A stretch of DNA of 52,645 nucleotides from Acidobacteriota bacterium (GCA_018268995.1 JAFDVL010000042.1:120941-173585); one strand, 5' to 3'. Counted from the stretch's first letter, positions 25,966 to 34,959 are shown. Notes: generated from the sequence alone by a model not told the origin. Numbers and translations are program-made.

Positions 25966-26331
25966 TTGGCTCGTTTAAAGCTTTACCATCGTCATACCGG
26001 CATTTGCCTGGCTGAAAATCTGATCCTGGCAAACACATCGCTGAAACGCCTGCGTGGATTGTTAGGACGTGCTTCTCTGCCTGCTAACGAAGGGTTGTGG
26101 CTGCGCCCATGCAATAGCATTCACACGATTTGGATGCGTTTTGCGATTGATGTCATCTTTCTGGATCGTCAACTTCGCATCGTTCGCCTCGTCGAAAACA
26201 TCCGCCCATTTCGCCTCACTCGGCCTAACTGGCAAGCTGCCAGCGTTATTGAAATGGCAGCACATTCTATTTCCCGCCTTGAATTACGCGTGGGAGACGA
26301 GTTACGAGTCGAAAAAGAAAATTCGCCCTGA
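25966..26331 (+). CDS. DUF192 family protein
   Basis: A 121-aa protein of the DUF192 family (PF02643), small beta-barrel proteins of unknown function found in bacteria and archaea. The family signature is visible: SLKRLRGLLGR, then GLWLRPCNSIHTIWMRFAID, VIFLD and the final VIEMAAHSI. It has a TTG start and no signal peptide, unlike exported members. It often lies near Tad genes in other genomes, I believe, but that link is not proven here. Confidence 0.88.
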   Translation: MARLKLYHRHTGICLAENLILANTSLKRLRGLLGRASLPANEGLWLRPCNSIHTIWMRFAIDVIFLDRQLRIVRLVENIRPFRLTRPNWQAASVIEMAAHSISRLELRVGDELRVEKENSP

Positions 26332-26473
26332 GCCTTCATTTTGACCGATTTTTCTTGCCTAAAGCACTGCTTCCCCTGAAAATATATCGTCCTTTTCTCA
26401 CAAGCCGCCTGATGGTTTGATGGAGAGGTTCTGACATTATCCCCTGCCCCATCATCATCGGAGAGATTCAATT

Positions 26474-27466
26474 ATGAAAATGAACAACCTCTGGAAAAGC
26501 CTCAAAGATCGTGCTGTGCTATTTTCGATTCTGCTCAGCCTGGGACTCACATTCTCGCTTTGTCTGTCTTATGTTGATTGGCAGGACGTCCTCAACGAAG
26601 GGAACACGCCAACCGCTCAAGCCTTTGATACTGCCACCCCGCCTGCCCCTGCTGGAGGTTCCAGTACACAGGAAAGTTCGACCTTCAAAAAGATCGTGAC
26701 AGCACCTGTTCGATTGTTTGCGCGACTCTTTCGCCGCAACGATAACAATATCGCTAAAACGGCGGCACCTGTTCCCAGGACAGCGGATTCGGCTGTCGCA
26801 ACAGCGATTGAACGCGAAGCAGCCAGCGTTTTCGATCAGGCCGTAGAGTTGCACGAAAAGAAACAACTTGATGCAGCTATCGCCAAATTGACAGCGGTCG
26901 TCGGGATGCAACCTAATAATTCAGAAGCGTACAATTTGTTAGGTGTTTGCTTCGATGAAAAAGGGCAATATCGTGAAGCTCAGGACGAGTACAAAAAAGC
27001 GATTCAGCTGGAACCAATCAATGCACGCTTTTTGAATAATCTTGGGTACTCGTATTATCTAGGTTCTAACGACAAGCAAGCGATCAAGTGGTATCAAAAG
27101 GCACTCAAGCTTACACCGGATGACCGCCGCATTATGAATAATCTGGGCCTTGCGTATGGCCGACGTGGTGATTACGTGAAGGCAAAAGATCAATTCGTCA
27201 AAGCCGTTGGCGAACACGGAGCACATCTGAATTTAGGCTATATCTACAGTCAGCAGGGACGCTATCAGCAAGCGATAGATCAATTCGAGATAGCACTCAA
27301 GCTGCAACCAAACTCGCTTGTTACGATGACCAGCCTGGCTCAGGTATATGATCGTGTCGGACGCGCGCGTGAATCAGCAATGCTGCAAGATCAATACAAA
27401 AAGCTCACCAGCAACACACAGCGCGTGCAAACCGCCGAGAAGCAAGAAAAAGAAGAAGATCGCTAG
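26474..27466 (+). CDS. TPR protein, probable TadD-like pilus assembly component
   Basis: A 330-aa protein with an N-terminal helix (about 14-32, signal anchor; the lipobox is not clear), a low-complexity Ala/Pro/Thr linker, and about five or six tetratricopeptide repeats (about 115-315), such as SEAYNLLGVCFDEKGQYREA and ARFLNNLGYSYYLGSNDKQA. Tad loci elsewhere carry a TPR lipoprotein, TadD, needed for secretin assembly; position and repeats make this the likely counterpart, but the missing lipobox leaves doubt. GGAGAG upstream gives a suitable start. Confidence 0.8.
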   Translation: MKMNNLWKSLKDRAVLFSILLSLGLTFSLCLSYVDWQDVLNEGNTPTAQAFDTATPPAPAGGSSTQESSTFKKIVTAPVRLFARLFRRNDNNIAKTAAPVPRTADSAVATAIEREAASVFDQAVELHEKKQLDAAIAKLTAVVGMQPNNSEAYNLLGVCFDEKGQYREAQDEYKKAIQLEPINARFLNNLGYSYYLGSNDKQAIKWYQKALKLTPDDRRIMNNLGLAYGRRGDYVKAKDQFVKAVGEHGAHLNLGYIYSQQGRYQQAIDQFEIALKLQPNSLVTMTSLAQVYDRVGRARESAMLQDQYKKLTSNTQRVQTAEKQEKEEDR

Positions 27467-27468
27467 TA

Positions 27469-28413
27469 GTGCAATTCAAATCTCAAATCTCAAATCTCAA
27501 TCGTCTGACTTTCGCGCTAGGCTGCCTGTTGATTAGCAGTCTGGCAGCATGGGCAGATGATTTGCGGCTGCGAGACGGAACAATCATCAAAGCAGACGCC
27601 GTTTGGGAGCAGGCAAACTTAATTTGGTATCGGCAAGGGCAAATCATTCGTTCGATTCCGGTGTCGGAAGTTTTGCGGGGTGCGGAGTTGGCAAAGACAA
27701 TGGCACCACGAGTGATGAGTACGCCTAAGAAAACATCTCGCCGCACGAGGCAGCAAACTGTAGCTACGCCGGAAGTCAGCTCTGGCAATTCTCTTCCGCA
27801 AGCCTTAACAAACGTTCAGCCAGTAACCCGAATCGTCTTTAAAGACGGCGTGCAATTGGATGCGGATTCAATTTGGGAGATGGGTGACAAGTATGGTTAT
27901 CGGCTGGGCAATATGCAGGCGTTCATTGACAAAGAAGTCGTAGCACAAGTCTTGCAAAACCAGGTTCCATCAGCAGAGACACAGGTAAGCAGTGAGAACG
28001 TCGCAACACCATTTTCCACACGCCACACAGGCCTGGACCAGCTCATTGCTGCCAATGCTATCCGCCACAAAGTAGATCCCTTATTGATTTATCTGGTCAT
28101 GCAGCAGGAATCAGGTTTCAACCATCGTGCAGTTTCACGAGCGGGCGCTCGCGGATTGATGCAATTGATGCCGGGCACAGCGCGTTCGCTGGGTGTGCGC
28201 AACATTCACGATCCGGTTGAGAACGTCGAGGCTGGAACCCGGTATCTGAAAAACCTTCTGCAACGGTTTTCCGGCGATGTAAATCTGGCGCTGGCAGCCT
28301 ACAATGCGGGAGAAGAAGCCGTTGCCCGCTATGGCAATCGCGTGCCGCCGTACCGGGAAACGATCAATTATGTTCGCCGCATCAGCTGGGCGTACCATCA
28401 GTACAAAAAATGA
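27469..28413 (+). CDS. Lytic transglycosylase (SLT) with two N-terminal copies of a small repeat
   Basis: A 314-aa exported enzyme that cleaves peptidoglycan. The SLT/goose-lysozyme domain (about 185-312) has catalytic Glu214 in QQESGFNHRAVS and the following GARGLMQLMPGTA and LALAAYNAG motifs. Before it are two copies of one small domain: LRLRDGTIIKADAVWEQ (32-48) and IVFKDGVQLDADSIWEM (122-138), each with a following strand. The GTG start is three bases after the TPR stop; codons 3-10 lie within a CAAATCT triple repeat. It may open the wall for the pilus. Confidence 0.88.
   Translation: MQFKSQISNLNRLTFALGCLLISSLAAWADDLRLRDGTIIKADAVWEQANLIWYRQGQIIRSIPVSEVLRGAELAKTMAPRVMSTPKKTSRRTRQQTVATPEVSSGNSLPQALTNVQPVTRIVFKDGVQLDADSIWEMGDKYGYRLGNMQAFIDKEVVAQVLQNQVPSAETQVSSENVATPFSTRHTGLDQLIAANAIRHKVDPLLIYLVMQQESGFNHRAVSRAGARGLMQLMPGTARSLGVRNIHDPVENVEAGTRYLKNLLQRFSGDVNLALAAYNAGEEAVARYGNRVPPYRETINYVRRISWAYHQYKK
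27477..27497. repeat. Triple heptamer CAAATCT in the start of the transglycosylase gene
   Basis: Three perfect tandem copies of CAAATCT at 27477-27497, followed by the imperfect CAATCGT. They lie immediately after the GTG start codon and encode part of the signal peptide's positive region, so the repeat is probably translated. Confidence 0.8.
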
Positions 28414-28444
28414 TGTATTGTAATTGGCCTACGCAGGAGTTTTT

Positions 28445-29233
28445 ATGCAGAGGTTACTTTATTTTGCTCTTGTCATCATCGCTTCCCTGAGCCTGTTCCC
28501 CTCTGCCTTGGCGCAAAGCACACCACCTGCGCCCAAACAAACAACAGCTCCCAAACGAGAAATCCTGACCAACGAATCCATCATTAGTCTGGTGCGTGCT
28601 CAGTTTAAGGAAAAGACGATTCTGACCTTGCTGCGGACGTCTCCGGTGAATTTCGATCTCTCGCCGCAGAAGCTGATTCAGCTGAAAAAAAATGGTGTTA
28701 ATGAAAATGTAATTCAAGCCATGATTCAGCAACAGGCACTGGCTTCAGGCTCGTTTTCATTGCGTGATGATGAGTTTTTCAATGCCGATGACGACGCATT
28801 TTTTAAATCCTCTCCACGCCTTAACCTGCCAGAAATAAAACGCCCACAAACCAAACAGAATGACGATGACGCCGAGAAACAAACCGACATCTTCGGATCG
28901 CGCTCCGGCAATCAAAGTCAAACGCGAAGCCGTGGTGGATTAAATGGCGAGCGGTCTGGTTCGAGCGAAATCGGCGGCTCAGCGACAGTGCGGATCATCA
29001 AGCCTCCGACCGAAAGTGGTGAACCCAAACTCGAACGCGCACCACGTCTCACTAATCAAAATATCATCGAGATGGTGCAAGCCGGTTTTTCTGAGGGCAC
29101 GATCCTGCGCAAAATTGAACTTACCCAAGTCGAATTTGATTTGGCCAATAAGGCAATTGATGAACTGAAGAAAAATCGTGTTAGCGATAAAGTTATTAAG
29201 GCAATGCGTCAGGCAATGGATGAAAGTAAATGA
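28445..29233 (+). CDS. Exported protein with two copies of a helical repeat, unknown
   Basis: A 262-aa protein; CAGGAG upstream sets ATG 28445. Signal peptide at 1-24 (ending SALAQ). Two repeats of about 55 residues, 41-95 and 202-257, share the pattern N-x-x-II-x-(L/M)V-x-(A)-x-F-x-E-x-TIL, then (V)x-F-DL-x-x-K-x-I-x-(Q/E)LKKN-x-V-x-(E/D)-x-VI-x-AM. They are joined by a long Asp/Ser/Gly-rich, presumably disordered linker. I do not recognise the repeat as a named family. The gene is coupled to the next by an ATGA overlap. Confidence 0.7.
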   Translation: MQRLLYFALVIIASLSLFPSALAQSTPPAPKQTTAPKREILTNESIISLVRAQFKEKTILTLLRTSPVNFDLSPQKLIQLKKNGVNENVIQAMIQQQALASGSFSLRDDEFFNADDDAFFKSSPRLNLPEIKRPQTKQNDDDAEKQTDIFGSRSGNQSQTRSRGGLNGERSGSSEIGGSATVRIIKPPTESGEPKLERAPRLTNQNIIEMVQAGFSEGTILRKIELTQVEFDLANKAIDELKKNRVSDKVIKAMRQAMDESK

Positions 29234-30228
29234 TGCTGCGAATCCTTGCACTGCTGCTTTTGCTTGCCATCACGGTCACGGGTCAAACGAAACCTCCCGC
29301 CAGCGCTCAATCCCGCGAATCAGATGAAGTCCTGAAATTGGATACCCGTGAAGTCCTGCTGCCGGTGACTGTTCGTGATCGTGCAGGTCAGTTCGTACCC
29401 AATCTCAAAGCCGAAGACTTCAGCATCTACGAAGACAATGTCCTGCAACCCATCTCCTCTTTCAGCTTGAAACATTTGCCGGTTCACGTCGTACTGTTGA
29501 TTGACACCAGCAGCAGCGTGACGCGCGAACTGGATGATTTCAAGGACGCAGCTAACAACTTCGCTGCGCGGCTTGATCCCAACGATCAAATTTCAGTCAT
29601 CAAGTTCGACGACAAAGTGGAATTGGTAATGGATTGGACAGCCAATCGTAACGCCCTGCGTCGAGCCTTGAATCGGTTAACAACAGGAATGTTTACAAAC
29701 TTCAACGATGCGCTCTGGCTCACAGCACGCGATCAACTTAATCGTGTCAATGGACGGAAAGCAATTATTGTATTGACCGACGGCATTGACAGCGGGCGCG
29801 GACGCAAAACGCAAGCCCAGGTTTTGCGCGCAATGCAGGAGGCAGAAGCGCCCATTTACGCTGTCAGCAAAACTGAAATTCAACGGAGCGCTGAAAAGCG
29901 TGATTTGGAACTTTCAGAAAAAACATCATCGCCTGTTGCCAATCAAATGCGCGTGGACGGGTTGAAGCTATCGCTAGCCGCATTGGATCAGGGTGAAACG
30001 TGGCTGACCAAATTATCGGAGGAAACTGGCGGACGATTGTTCCTGCCGAAAAGCTTTGATGAACTCAGTGATGCCTACCAACAGGTGGCAGATGAACTGC
30101 GCAGCCAGTACGTTATCTTTTATACCCCGCGCGATGCCAGCGGCGATGGACGCTATCGCACCGTGCGAGTTAAAGCAAAATGCAGTGACTGTCGTACCAC
30201 TTCAAGGCTTGGGTACTTTGCAAAATAA
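29230..30228 (+). CDS. Exported VWA-domain protein of the acidobacterial type
   Basis: A 332-aa protein. Signal peptide at about 1-18. Segment 38-80 (VLLPVTVRDRAGQFVPNLKA, EDFSIYEDN) followed by a von Willebrand factor A domain (about 85-310) fits the 'VWFA-related acidobacterial domain'. MIDAS metal site: Asp92-x-Ser-x-Ser in IDTSSSVTRE, then TDGIDSG. Such domains bind partner proteins through a metal ion. It overlaps the two-repeat protein gene by four bases and ends the run of genes after the Tad locus. The pilus connection is inferred from position. Confidence 0.87.
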   Translation: MMLRILALLLLLAITVTGQTKPPASAQSRESDEVLKLDTREVLLPVTVRDRAGQFVPNLKAEDFSIYEDNVLQPISSFSLKHLPVHVVLLIDTSSSVTRELDDFKDAANNFAARLDPNDQISVIKFDDKVELVMDWTANRNALRRALNRLTTGMFTNFNDALWLTARDQLNRVNGRKAIIVLTDGIDSGRGRKTQAQVLRAMQEAEAPIYAVSKTEIQRSAEKRDLELSEKTSSPVANQMRVDGLKLSLAALDQGETWLTKLSEETGGRLFLPKSFDELSDAYQQVADELRSQYVIFYTPRDASGDGRYRTVRVKAKCSDCRTTSRLGYFAK

Positions 30229-30381
30229 GCCACGCATTGGCACGAATCAAATCAGATTTTATCAGGCACAGATTTTCACCAATTCACACAGATGCTGTAC
30301 AAATAATCTGTGTATATCCGCGCGAATCTGTAGCCAAAAATGATTGGTGAACATTCGTGTGCATTCGCAGCTAAAAACCTT
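30229..30381. other. Intergenic region with short imperfect repeats
   Basis: The gap contains recurring words: CAGATTTT at 30253 and 30269, AATCTGT at 30305 and 30325, and ATTCG twice ten bases apart near 30353-30367. It looks like a degenerate intergenic repeat. A frame extension of the ABC ATPase to 30340 would be encoded by this sequence and is not believed. Confidence 0.5.
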
Positions 30382-31326
30382 ATGACCAATACAATCTCGG
30401 TTCAGCGCGTCAGCAAGTATTTCGGCGACTTCATGGCTGTCAATGATTTGTCGTTAGAAGTCCCACCCGGCACAATCTTCGGCTTGCTTGGCCCCAACGG
30501 CGCAGGCAAAACCACAACGATTCGGATGATCGTTAACATCACGGTGCCGGACAAGGGCGAAGTCAGGCTTTTCGGCGAAGCGATGAGCGCCAAGTTGCAG
30601 GAACGGGTTGGCTATTTGCCTGAAGATCGTGGCCTGTATAAAAAAATGGTCGTAGGTGAGCAACTCGCGTTCTTTGCGACCTTAAAGGGCGTGCCCAAAA
30701 ATAAAACGGCGAAGCTGATTGACGAATGGTTGGAACGAATGGGCCTGACAGAATGGAAAAACAAAAAATGGGAAGAGCTTTCCAAAGGCATGCAGCAAAA
30801 AGTGCAATTCGTTTCGACAATCATGCACGACCCTGATCTGGTGATTCTGGATGAGCCTTTTTCCGGTCTCGACCCGATCAATTCCAACTTACTCAAAGAA
30901 ATCGTGCAGGAGATGAAAGCACGAAAAAAAACAATCATTTTTTCGACGCATTTAATGGAGCAGGCCGAACAGATGTGTGATGCGATTTGTCTGGTCAATC
31001 GTGGACGTGGCATCGTCAGCGGGCCGATCCGTGAGGTCAAGCGCAACTTCCTTCAGGGGATGAGTGAACGAAAAATTGCGTTGGATGCGGAGAATTTGAA
31101 TGGATACCTGAATCATAGTTCCCTGATCAAAAGCATTACTCCGCGCAATCACCACCTGGAACTGACATTGCAGGACGGCGCGAATCCACAGGAATTGTTA
31201 CAACAATTAGTGGCCGAGAGGGTGACGATCAATCGTTTTGAGTTAGTCGAACCGACACTCAATGAAATCTTCATCGCCAGCGTGCAACAGACAAATAACA
31301 TCAGTCGAACTGCGATGGACGAGTAA
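30382..31326 (+). CDS. ABC transporter ATP-binding protein (NatA/ABC-2 type), orphan
   Basis: A 314-aa ATPase. Walker A GPNGAGKTT near 37-45, signature LSKGMQQKV, Walker B LVILDEPFSGLD and the H-loop in IIFSTHLMEQA are intact, plus the C-terminal domain found in NatA/CcmA-like subfamilies (about 220-310). These work with ABC-2 membrane subunits, usually encoded next door; here the next gene is on the opposite strand and no permease follows, so the partner must be elsewhere. The 3' end overlaps the convergent TPR gene by 26 bases. Confidence 0.9.
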   Translation: MTNTISVQRVSKYFGDFMAVNDLSLEVPPGTIFGLLGPNGAGKTTTIRMIVNITVPDKGEVRLFGEAMSAKLQERVGYLPEDRGLYKKMVVGEQLAFFATLKGVPKNKTAKLIDEWLERMGLTEWKNKKWEELSKGMQQKVQFVSTIMHDPDLVILDEPFSGLDPINSNLLKEIVQEMKARKKTIIFSTHLMEQAEQMCDAICLVNRGRGIVSGPIREVKRNFLQGMSERKIALDAENLNGYLNHSSLIKSITPRNHHLELTLQDGANPQELLQQLVAERVTINRFELVEPTLNEIFIASVQQTNNISRTAMDE

Positions 31327-32560
31327 CAGCAAGTTTCTTTTGTTGAGCTTCAATCTGATGGGAAAGAGACTTGATCCGTAAATTCAACGCCACATTCAGT
31401 GAATTGGCTTTGCCCTCATTGGCAAATAAAGCACGCAGTAACGTTCGATAAGCCGCTGAAAAATCCCCTCGGCGTGAAAGGTTTTCGGCTTCTACGAGTA
31501 AGCTTTCTCTGCTTTTTTGTGCGGTTCCTGCCTGGGAAGCGACTTCAACTTTGGCCACTAATTCCTTGATCTGCTTGATTGACTCGGCGTCATTTTGTGG
31601 CGCGACGAGAAATGCTTTGAGCAACAACCGATAGGCCGACGGCATATTTTCACGTTGCGCTTCCAACATAGCCAGCGTAATTGTTCGCTCGTGCTCTTTT
31701 TGCCGATCTCCATTCAGCCGCGCCAAGCCAATCAATTTTTCACAAGCAAGGGCGGCCTCATTATGATTGCCCATAATCAAATACAATCGCATGGCCTCGA
31801 CCAGAGACTCAGATTCGACCTTGTGATTGCCGCTAAAACGAGTCAGGTTGCTCGCCGCCGTATCGAAATCCGCAGCTTGTTGTAAATCATTCTTCCGTTC
31901 GTGGAAGCGCGCCAAATTATTGAGCGCCATCGCTTCCCCGCTGAAATCCTTGGCCCCGCGCCAGAAATCAAGCGAACTCTTTGTCAGGCGAATGGCAACG
32001 TCCAGGTCTCCAGATTGTGCGGCAATCAACCCCAGCGCCACATGCCCGGCGGCGGCTTCACGATACAAGCGTGAGTCTATCGCCCGCGCTAAGCCCGTTT
32101 TATAGGCATCAACCGCCGCTTTCATATCGCCCGATTCCAAATAAATCCGTCCCAACGTCAAATACGCACGGGCGGCCTGCGAAGTGGAAAGCCCTGCCGA
32201 AGATCGCGTAGGCAACGTGCGTATTTGCAGAATCGTGCGTGCCTTCTCAGCAGCACTTTTGGCCAGCGAAGCATTTCCGGCCTTCGTCGCAATGAACGCA
32301 ATGCGATGCCATGTTAAGGCCTCGGCCTCGACTTCGCCCGCTTGGTGAAACGTCTGGGCAGCAGTCTGGTACAGGCTGATCGCCTGCGACGGATCGCCAG
32401 CCTGTGGTTGCTGCAAGATAGCCTCAGCCCTCCGAACCAGTTGCTGCCCCGTCACCGGAGTTGGCGCGGTTTGCGCAAAGGCAGAAATAGCAACCAGAAC
32501 AGACAAACCCACCCAGCAACAGAACAAACTTCTCTGCCGAGTGGGTTGATGTCGAGACAT
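31301..32560 (-). CDS. Exported TPR-repeat protein
   Basis: A 419-aa protein with a signal peptide (about 1-29, ending ISAFAQ) and tetratricopeptide repeats through most of the length, for example AEALTWHRIAFIATKAGNAS, ARAYLTLGRIYLESGDMKAA and EAMALNNLARFHERKNDLQQ. A periplasmic scaffold role is likely; no enzymatic domain is seen. It starts 24 bases after the outer-membrane barrel gene on the same strand and is probably co-transcribed with it. The 3' end overlaps the ABC ATPase gene by 26 bases. Confidence 0.8.
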   Translation of the reverse strand: MSRHQPTRQRSLFCCWVGLSVLVAISAFAQTAPTPVTGQQLVRRAEAILQQPQAGDPSQAISLYQTAAQTFHQAGEVEAEALTWHRIAFIATKAGNASLAKSAAEKARTILQIRTLPTRSSAGLSTSQAARAYLTLGRIYLESGDMKAAVDAYKTGLARAIDSRLYREAAAGHVALGLIAAQSGDLDVAIRLTKSSLDFWRGAKDFSGEAMALNNLARFHERKNDLQQAADFDTAASNLTRFSGNHKVESESLVEAMRLYLIMGNHNEAALACEKLIGLARLNGDRQKEHERTITLAMLEAQRENMPSAYRLLLKAFLVAPQNDAESIKQIKELVAKVEVASQAGTAQKSRESLLVEAENLSRRGDFSAAYRTLLRALFANEGKANSLNVALNLRIKSLSHQIEAQQKKLAVTRPSQFD

Positions 32561-32584
32561 AGCGATAAAACCGGGAAGATATTT

Positions 32585-33163
32585 TTAGTGGAAGACTAAT
32601 CCGGTAGCGACTCGGAAATGATGGACACTCTCTTTGCGGACGGGAAAACGCTGAGGATTACGATAGCGTGTCAACAAATAGTCGGTTTGAAATACGCGCC
32701 AGGACACATGTTCGCCCAGCTTGGCGTCAACGCCACCGCCCAGCGCCATTGCAAATCCCGTGTCTGCAATCGTTGCTCTGGCGTTCCCCTGCCTTGCGTT
32801 TGTAATATCCCGCGCCACGCCAAAAATTGCGTGGATAAAGGGGTTCACGCGATCTGAAGAGCGCATATTGAATTGCGGCCCGAACATAAAAGTGTGCAGT
32901 GAATTGTCTACTTCGACGTTATTGAAGGCAGTGCGGACGGTATAGTTATCATAATGCCCGGCAAAATCCGCCTTGATCGCAAAATGCCGTGTGAGATTCC
33001 CGGACACTGAAGTATTCCAACCATGTAAATCCTGATCGTATCCGCTACCAGTCTTCAAATAAGTATAGCCACCGAAAATTTCAAAAGGTGGGACATCGTC
33101 CTGCGCCTGAACAACGACCTGACAAACAGAAAAGAGGAAAAGAAGGAAAAGTAATTTACGCAT
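32585..33163 (-). CDS. Outer-membrane beta-barrel protein
   Basis: A 192-aa porin-like protein of the OmpW/OmpA-type small barrels. Signal peptide at 1-20 (MRKLLFLLFLF, ending VVVQAQ); the start at 33163 has AAAGGA upstream, and the ATG at 33178 is less likely. The mature protein shows alternating strands, beginning FEIFGGYTYLK and including the GWNTSVSGNLTRHFAIKADF pattern, and ends in VATGLVFH, an aromatic/hydrophobic terminal strand suited to barrel insertion. No OmpA peptidoglycan domain. Confidence 0.8.
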   Translation of the reverse strand: MRKLLFLLFLFSVCQVVVQAQDDVPPFEIFGGYTYLKTGSGYDQDLHGWNTSVSGNLTRHFAIKADFAGHYDNYTVRTAFNNVEVDNSLHTFMFGPQFNMRSSDRVNPFIHAIFGVARDITNARQGNARATIADTGFAMALGGGVDAKLGEHVSWRVFQTDYLLTRYRNPQRFPVRKESVHHFRVATGLVFH

Positions 33164-33420
33164 TGAGGTTCCTTTCATTAATGAGGTAGTAGCGTGAGTT
33201 AATTAACGGGGGCACCTATCACAATCGCGTATTGACGGGGGCAGAGTGTAGCACAGGTCACGAAATAGTTGCCAGAATTATGTTTTTTGCCGCTTGCGGG
33301 CTTTAAGCCGAGCCGTGAGGTGCTTTAGAATGCGCGTGTCTTAAAGAAGAAATCATTGTCGCAATCATCACCTTCCGTGACAATGATCATCATTACCCCC
33401 TGATTGGATCGGAACATTTT

Positions 33421-34905
33421 ATGAGCCCTACGACTGATGATTTGAACCCGATGGTTGATTCGACAACTGACCGCGCTGGCATCGGTGGACATCCACGTGG
33501 CCTGACTACCCTGTTCTTCACGGAGATGTGGGAGCGATTTAGTTATTACGGAATGCGCGCATTGTTGCTGTTGTACATGAAAACGGAAGTAACGAGTGGT
33601 GGGCTGGGCATTGATGTAAAGACGGCCACCAGCATCTACGGTGCGTACACTGGCTCAGTCTGGCTGATGTCTATTCCCGGCGGATGGATCGCTGACAATG
33701 TGCTAGGGACGCGGCGGTCAGTATTGCTTGGAGGGATTATCATCGCGCTCGGTCATTACTCGCTAGCCATCCCGACCATTTATACATTTTACGCAGGGCT
33801 GATCCTGATCGTCTTAGGCACCGGGTTGCTCAAAACAAACGTGAGCGCGATTGTCGGCGATCTCTACAGCCCGGAAGACCCCCGCCGGGATGCAGGCTTT
33901 TCCATCTTTTATGTGGGCATCAATATCGGCGCATTCGCCGCCCCACTCGTCTGTAGCTTTTTGGGAGAGAAGATCAATTGGCATCTTGGCTTCGCAGCGG
34001 CGGGCATCGGCATGACCTTCGGACTGATTCAATACGTCAGGGGACGCGACCGTCTGGCACACGTTGGCAATCCACCGCAACAGACATCAGCCGAAACGAA
34101 GCGCAAGGCACTGACAGGTTTGTTTTTGATGGCCGCAACCAGCGCAGCAGTACTCTTCCTTTACTTCGGCCCCGAACCTGTCGTCAAAAATAAGGTGTGG
34201 ATCATGCTGGGTGCGTTGGCAATCTTCCTCGTCTGGCTGTTCCTGGCCTTCCTGAAGCCGGAGGAGAAGAAACCCGTTGCGGCTATCGTGGTGCTGTTCT
34301 TCTTCTCAATTATTTTCTGGATGTGCTATGAGCAAGCAGGATCAAGCTTCAATCTTTTCGCTGATGAATTCACCAACCGTTCCGTCTTTGGATATGTATT
34401 CCCTGCGGGGTGGTATCAGTCCAGTCCGGCGTTTTTTGTTTGGGTGTTAGCTCCAGTCTTTGCAGCATTCTGGCTCAGGCTGGGCGACCGGCAGCCGTCG
34501 AGCCCAGTGAAATTTTCCTTCGGTCTGGTGTTCGTCGGGCTTGGCGCGGGATTGCTGGCCGTGGCGTCGCTCTTTATCGGCGGCGGCAACAAAGTGGGAC
34601 CTTGGTGGCTGGTGGGCGTCTATCTCCTGCAAACCATCGGCGAAATTTGCCTGTATCCGGTCGGCCTTAGCACAACAACGAAGCTCGCCCCGCGCCGTTT
34701 GATTGGGTTGATGATGGGCGTGTGGTTCCTTTCCATTTCGCTCGGCAACTTTATGGCAGGAATGATGGCGGGGTACTTTGAAGGCGGCTCGTCAGAAGCC
34801 CTCGTTGGACTCTTCGGCAAACTCGCCGCGATGCCGATCCTTGCCGCCGTTATCCTACTAGCGCTCACGCCCTGGCTTCGTCGGCTCATGGGCAAGGTCA
34901 GATAA
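33421..34905 (+). CDS. POT/PTR family proton-coupled oligopeptide transporter
   Basis: A 494-aa major-facilitator protein of the POT family, importing di- and tripeptides with protons. The family motif ExxERFxYY is at 35-43 (EMWERFSYYG), and GTGLLKTNVSAIVGDLY and FSIFYVGINIGA follow as expected. Twelve to fourteen membrane helices are apparent. It is divergent from the barrel gene; the 257-base gap holds no recognised promoter. Gene context gives no further clue. Confidence 0.92.
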   Translation: MSPTTDDLNPMVDSTTDRAGIGGHPRGLTTLFFTEMWERFSYYGMRALLLLYMKTEVTSGGLGIDVKTATSIYGAYTGSVWLMSIPGGWIADNVLGTRRSVLLGGIIIALGHYSLAIPTIYTFYAGLILIVLGTGLLKTNVSAIVGDLYSPEDPRRDAGFSIFYVGINIGAFAAPLVCSFLGEKINWHLGFAAAGIGMTFGLIQYVRGRDRLAHVGNPPQQTSAETKRKALTGLFLMAATSAAVLFLYFGPEPVVKNKVWIMLGALAIFLVWLFLAFLKPEEKKPVAAIVVLFFFSIIFWMCYEQAGSSFNLFADEFTNRSVFGYVFPAGWYQSSPAFFVWVLAPVFAAFWLRLGDRQPSSPVKFSFGLVFVGLGAGLLAVASLFIGGGNKVGPWWLVGVYLLQTIGEICLYPVGLSTTTKLAPRRLIGLMMGVWFLSISLGNFMAGMMAGYFEGGSSEALVGLFGKLAAMPILAAVILLALTPWLRRLMGKVR

Positions 34906-34925
34906 CGGCAGGCGTGCGCTGTCGT

Positions 34926-34959
34926 AAAAAGCACAAAGCCATCCACTTGTGTTTTGTGC
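34926..34959 (-). terminator. Possible terminator on the minus strand beyond the STAND gene
   Basis: A 7-base stem GCACAAA/TTTGTGC, read on the minus strand, is followed by TTTTT. It lies about 350 bases past the end of the nSTAND-WD40 gene, with a plus-strand gene between. It might terminate read-through transcripts, but the stem is weak. Confidence 0.3.

Noticed and set aside
30340..30381. N-terminal extension of the ABC ATPase
   Set aside because: The extension is encoded by a degenerate intergenic repeat and does not align with the usual start of the family; ATG 30382 places Walker A at the normal distance.
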